Assembly (NCBI GenBank): GCA_026874595.1
Contig: CM049316.1
Coordinates: 33,485,339-33,549,338 of the forward strand
Length of the DNA stretch: 64,000 bases
DNA from: Sipunculus nudus
Taxonomy: Eukaryota; Annelida; Sipuncula; Golfingiida; Sipunculidae
Direction of reading: 5' to 3'
The number at the start of each line of letters is the position of its first letter. Within the stretch, counting starts at the first letter, position 1. The translations under genes were made by a program, and so were the position numbers. Positions 60,902 to 64,000 of the stretch are shown here, piece by piece. The notes under the pieces were generated by a model. It made no database searches and was not told the origin of the DNA. It saw only the letters and a program-made list of their open reading frames with translations.

Positions 60902-62676
60902 CTTATTTTTAATGTATCTTATTTCCAAATATTTTATATAAATTTAATTCTGAATAGAACGGGATGATTAAACATCTTCCCCTTGGTAAAAGGTGGGGGG
61001 CATATATACCTCAACTCCCCCCCCCCCCTTCCCCGCATCCCCTGTATTGACGCACCAGGATCAGCAAATAAATGTGTTCGAACAGCTATTGATTTCAATC
61101 TTTTAGAGCTTACCGTTCCGCATGCAGTCACGCTGGGGATCAAGAATATGTATTTAAAGCCGATATGCCACGCCTCCTTGCGGGGGAAACATTCCCTGTG
61201 GTTTCTGTGAAGTTGTAGGTAGGGTTCGAATTGGGTCCAGCCAGGCACAACTAAATGTAGCGTGATGGTTGTTCCGTTTTTACATTCAACGAATTCCACT
61301 GAAACAAAGCAAAAGGATTGAAACGTCATGTATTTAACGATGACCGGAAGAGAAAATAAACAATAAATTAAAATCCTTTTTTTTCACTTCAGAAAGTTTA
61401 ATGTATCCTATTTAATTTATATCCTGTTTGTCTACTGTTAAGCCATGTATAGCCAAGGACAAATCTAGGATTTATAATAGACCGGGCTTAATGATGTATC
61501 AAAGGAAGCGAGGTAGCTGAGTAAAATAGCGAGCAAAAATTCGTCAATATTAACAAGCGAATCCAAACGCTAGTTAATCCAGTTGCCAGCTAAAAAGATT
61601 GTTTTTATGTTTCATACATTTCTATGTCAAATGTAATCATAATTTACTAGCTGCATGTCTTGTCTAACGTGACCGTACCATAAAATGACCTTGCAACATA
61701 TCTTTTCCAGAAGCATGCGCAGTGCAGTTTAAGTTTTGTAAGATCATAGAGAAATATGGACTGGAAATTGATCAGTAAAGATAACTTGGTTTTTTTAACT
61801 TGAATCATCGGAGATACTTTTAAAATATGATCATTCTGGTAGACTTTTTGCACCCTGTCGTCACCGCCGCGTGTCGCTCGTGTGTTTGGACTAGTTCTAT
61901 TATAAGCACAGTAAGAATAACTTACATTGTTTTAGAATTCAATTTAAAAATAATTGGTAATTAGCATAATCATTAAATAGATGAAGCACATACATAAATG
62001 TACCTGCAACTTCAAAATAATCCGATAAGAATTCGCGTGATGTTGAGACGGCTGATTGTGTTGTGCTAGACGGGTCACCTAGTGCATCTGCGGCTTGTAC
62101 TGTTGTTGAGTCGACACCGGTCATTTTACCCACAAACGGGGTTGTTTCAGGAAGAGGATCACCAGTTTCCGGAAGTGGACCCCTATCAGTTTCTGGTTGT
62201 GGAACATTATTAGTTTCGGGTAGTGGAACATCAGTTTCGGGCAGTGGAACGTCAGGATCCGAAAGTGGATTATCTGTTTCCGAGAGTGGAACATTAGTTT
62301 CCGACACTGAAACATTTTCAGTTTCCGGTAGTGGAACATCAGTTTCTGATAGTGGAATATTTTCAGTTTCAGGTAGTGGAGTTTTACCAGTTTCCGGAAG
62401 GGGAACATCGGTTTCCGGTAGCGGAACATCAGTTTCCGATACTGGAACATTATCACTTTCCGAGAGTGGAACATCAGTTTCCGAGAGTGGAACACCAGTT
62501 TCTGATAGTGGAATATTTTCAGTTTCCGGTGGTGGAGTTTTATCAGTTTCCTGTACTAAAACATCAGTTTCCAGTAGTGGAACATTTTCAGTTTCTGGTA
62601 GTGGAACATTATCAGTTTCCATGGCAGCACTTGAAGTGACATTCAGGTTGTCATTCGAGGTGATTTCACTGAAGAT
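55572..62676 (-). CDS. ZP-N (zona pellucida N) domain protein with acidic repeats, 5' partial
   Basis: Three exons in transcription order, 62676-62004, 61298-61114 and 55877-55572, join in frame (phases 1, then 0) to encode at least 387 aa. About 22 repeats of V-P-L-[PS]-E-T-[DE] (7 or 8 residues) come first, then a Ser/Thr-rich linker, then a ZP-N module: VEFVECKNG (Cys1), HRECFP (Cys2), TACGT (Cys3), VYQNTVVVP and LVFTC (Cys4). That matches the ZP-N spacing, including the CGT and YxN landmarks. ZP domains polymerise in extracellular matrices and egg coats. No ZP-C domain, furin site or transmembrane segment is seen, and the frame ends at 55572. The first exon begins at an acceptor, so signal peptide and upstream exons lie outside or are undetected. 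A weak GT site (CCT|GTGAAA) in the last exon leaves open a further ZP-C exon. Confidence 0.75.
56801..56846. repeat. (TA)n microsatellite, ZP gene intron
   Basis: TA run with one ATG interruption in the 5.2-kb intron of the ZP-N gene. Confidence 0.9.
57654..59275. mobile_element. Mutator-like element, 1.62-kb relative of the 256-bp MITE, reversed
   Basis: It starts TAGCCCTGCCTGG and ends with CATGGAGTTGGCCAGTCTA, the complements of the two ends of the element at 16068-16323. Internal matches lie at 57654-57752, 58545-58655 and 59227-59275, separated by sequence absent from the short copy. Flanks ATTTTAAGC and ATTTTCAGC form a 9-bp target duplication with one mismatch. No transposase ORF. Confidence 0.65.
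60580..60835. repeat. ~65-bp tandem repeat (AGAATATGGAGSTG)
   Basis: AGAATATGGA recurs at 60646 and 60711, with further degenerate units containing GTGCCCAC and ATTAGCT; it ends in GGCCATTTAGAGAGGTTCAA. A related, more distant motif (GTGGTCGCATTAGA) occurs near 56965. Noncoding, within the ZP gene intron. Confidence 0.6.
60838..60898. repeat. (CA)n(TA)n compound microsatellite
   Basis: An AC run changes directly into a TA run. Confidence 0.95.
61114..61298 (-). CDS. ZP-N gene: first half of ZP-N
   Basis: Acceptor CTTTGTTTCAG, donor GAACG|GTAAGC. Encodes VEFVECKNGTTITLHLVVP through HRECFPRKEAWHIGF to VTACGT, with Cys1-Cys3 of the ZP-N fold. Length 185 nt, phase 1 to 0. Confidence 0.8.
62004..62676 (-). 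CDS. ZP-N gene: acidic-repeat exon
   Basis: The acceptor CATTACAG is followed by IFSEITSNDNLNVTSSAA and the Pro-Glu-Thr repeat tract, then DSTTVQAADALG and FLSDYFEVA. The donor is GCAG|GTACAT, phase 1. The DNA repeat unit is 21 or 24 bp. The tract is low complexity, likely disordered and probably O-glycosylated. A 247-codon frame opposite it is a repeat shadow. Confidence 0.75.
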
Positions 62677-63881
62677 CTGTAATGCGGAAAATGTTGTTCA
62701 ATTTATCAATACATATAAAATATCAAGTATTTATTTAGATAGACTATATATCCGAAATATCGTTTATTTGTACATTCTTCTTAAATATATTTTAACCATG
62801 CACTGAAGGCATATGAAATATACAGTCACGAACAATGGCAAGTACAATGATTCCTGTATTATATGTGACTCTCCACTTAATTGGGTGCTCGCCATATGGA
62901 GATCAAGAGCGTAAAATAAATAATAAAATGATAAATCAGATTCGACAAAAACTGCTCACAATATAGAGGTCCTCAGTTTATGTAAGTGGCCACTAGGAGA
63001 CGGCCCATTGTAATTTAAGCACAAATGTCACCAAATAAATATCCCCATCCCGAGTCCTTTCTATTAGATCATCTTAATTTATTGCATTTAAAGTTAGCTT
63101 TTCCTACCTTTTTCTGTAGGATTTGTTATTTCTGGCCATATCAAACCCTTACCTCCCACAAATTTCGAAACCGTTCAGGGGGCTGCCTTTTGCGTGGAGA
63201 TCGACTATCAAGTCGCATACCGGAAGTAAGGGTATGCCGCTTTTGTTACAAATATGACTTTACAGACACTTACGGGAAAATATAGCTTTGTATTAAATAT
63301 GTTTAGAATTTCGTTGAGAGTCAGATTTTGTTTATCCGCTTACGGCTAATTGTTGAATTACCCTTAATTGGATACTTTGGTTTGCATAACAAGTTAACAT
63401 TCGCTGGGTTAATTTTCAGTTTAAAGTGTTCCCTGAGGATTCTATTTTCAGACCTCAGTATACAGCATCCTTCAAAGAGTATATCCGTAATACAATTTTG
63501 AGCTAGTTGGAAATAAATTGTTATTATATAATGTAAGATATATAATATATTATAATAATGTCCTTCTTTGATTTACGTCTATAACATGAAAGATTCTTAT
63601 TATTAATGAAACCAAACTTTTACTTTCTAAAGGTTGACACTACAGACATGGATAGCTAACGTGCATAATGTGCATGTGCCAGTGAGGCTAGGACGTAAAT
63701 GAATGTTCACCTGTACGCAGACTTGGTGTCTTATTCGCGAAGGTGTTTATTTCGCGATAATATCCCTTTCGCGGATAAACAGATATAACAGAATAAACCC
63801 TCGCTAACAGAAAGCCAACTAGTCCACAGTATATTAAACATACTGATAACAAATTTGACTCTCAAACAAGCAAATATTCAC

Positions 63882-63977
63882 CTGGATAAAAAGATGAAGG
63901 ACTGAGACTGAATTGATCCCAGTCGAAACGAATAAACACACAATTGTGCTTCTTTGTGATAATCAAAACAAACAAAC
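63882..63977 (-). CDS. Possible upstream exon of the ZP-N gene (CUB-like)
   Basis: On the minus strand an acceptor (CTATGTCCAG) and donor (CCAG|GTGAAT) bound a 96-nt frame, phase 1 to 1, reading TKKHNCVFIRFDWDQFSL. A Cys followed by I-x-F-x4-F-x-L resembles the middle of CUB domains, which accompany ZP domains in several animal proteins. It cannot splice directly to the repeat exon (phase 0), so an intervening exon would be needed. Tentative. Confidence 0.2.
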
Positions 63978-64000
63978 CTGGACATAGAGAAATAGCAATA

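Noticed and set aside
62063-62806. 247-codon plus-strand frame, Ser/Gly/Val-rich
   Set aside because: It is antisense to the acidic repeat exon of the ZP-N gene, and repeat units in multiples of three keep the opposite strand open too. The minus-strand reading has splice sites and joins a ZP-N domain.

Overview
The window is animal nuclear DNA. It has spliced genes with long introns, low gene density, many (TA)n microsatellites, tandem satellites and DNA-transposon remnants, and no prokaryotic operons. The repeat types and the two gene families (a CYP2-clan P450 pair and a ZP-N domain gene) suggest a marine invertebrate. A mollusc, perhaps a bivalve, is my best guess, but this is inference because no diagnostic marker is present.

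Three gene models can be built. (1) A complete six-exon cytochrome P450 on the + strand, 2580-14977, 481 aa. (2) A tandem paralogue on the + strand, 34669-43780, 482 aa, with the same intron positions and phases. Their exons of 213, 263 and 128 nt are identical in length, and intron 5 is GC-AG in both. Both proteins keep ExxR, PERF and the heme-ligand Cys422. Both begin just before the proline-rich hinge with no membrane anchor, and both have Leu in place of the I-helix acidic residue. (3) A 5'-incomplete minus-strand gene, 62676 down to 55572. It encodes about 22 acidic 7/8-residue repeats (V-P-L-P-E-T-D type) followed by a zona pellucida ZP-N domain with four cysteines. No ZP-C domain was found, and a poly(A) signal lies 86 nt after the stop.

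Layout: 1-2540, upstream region with two small inverted-repeat elements and (TA)n. 2580-14977, P450 gene 1; its 7.3 kb intron 2 holds a tandem duplication of a ~2.1 kb unit, one copy of which carries an 875 bp hAT-like insertion with a perfect 8-bp target duplication. 15.0-34.6 kb, intergenic, with nested Mutator-like elements (16.0-16.7 kb), a ~325 bp satellite (19.7-21.6 kb), a dimeric GGTGGCGCCACC satellite (22.2-22.9 kb), a CCGTACGG-rich block (24.8-26.0 kb) and a ~150 bp tandem array (28.6-29.3 kb). 34.7-43.8 kb, P450 gene 2. 46.48-54.24 kb, a 7.76 kb foldback-type element with ~2.3-2.5 kb inverted arms, each carrying a ~51 bp minisatellite. 55.5-62.7 kb, the ZP-N gene, whose 5.2 kb intron contains a 1.62 kb copy of the Mutator-like family. 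62.7-64 kb, probable upstream part of the ZP gene.

The two P450s are one recent tandem family with a shared, unusual catalytic core. Nothing in the window links the ZP gene to them functionally. The most unusual structures are the long inverted-repeat element and the pair of atypical P450s.
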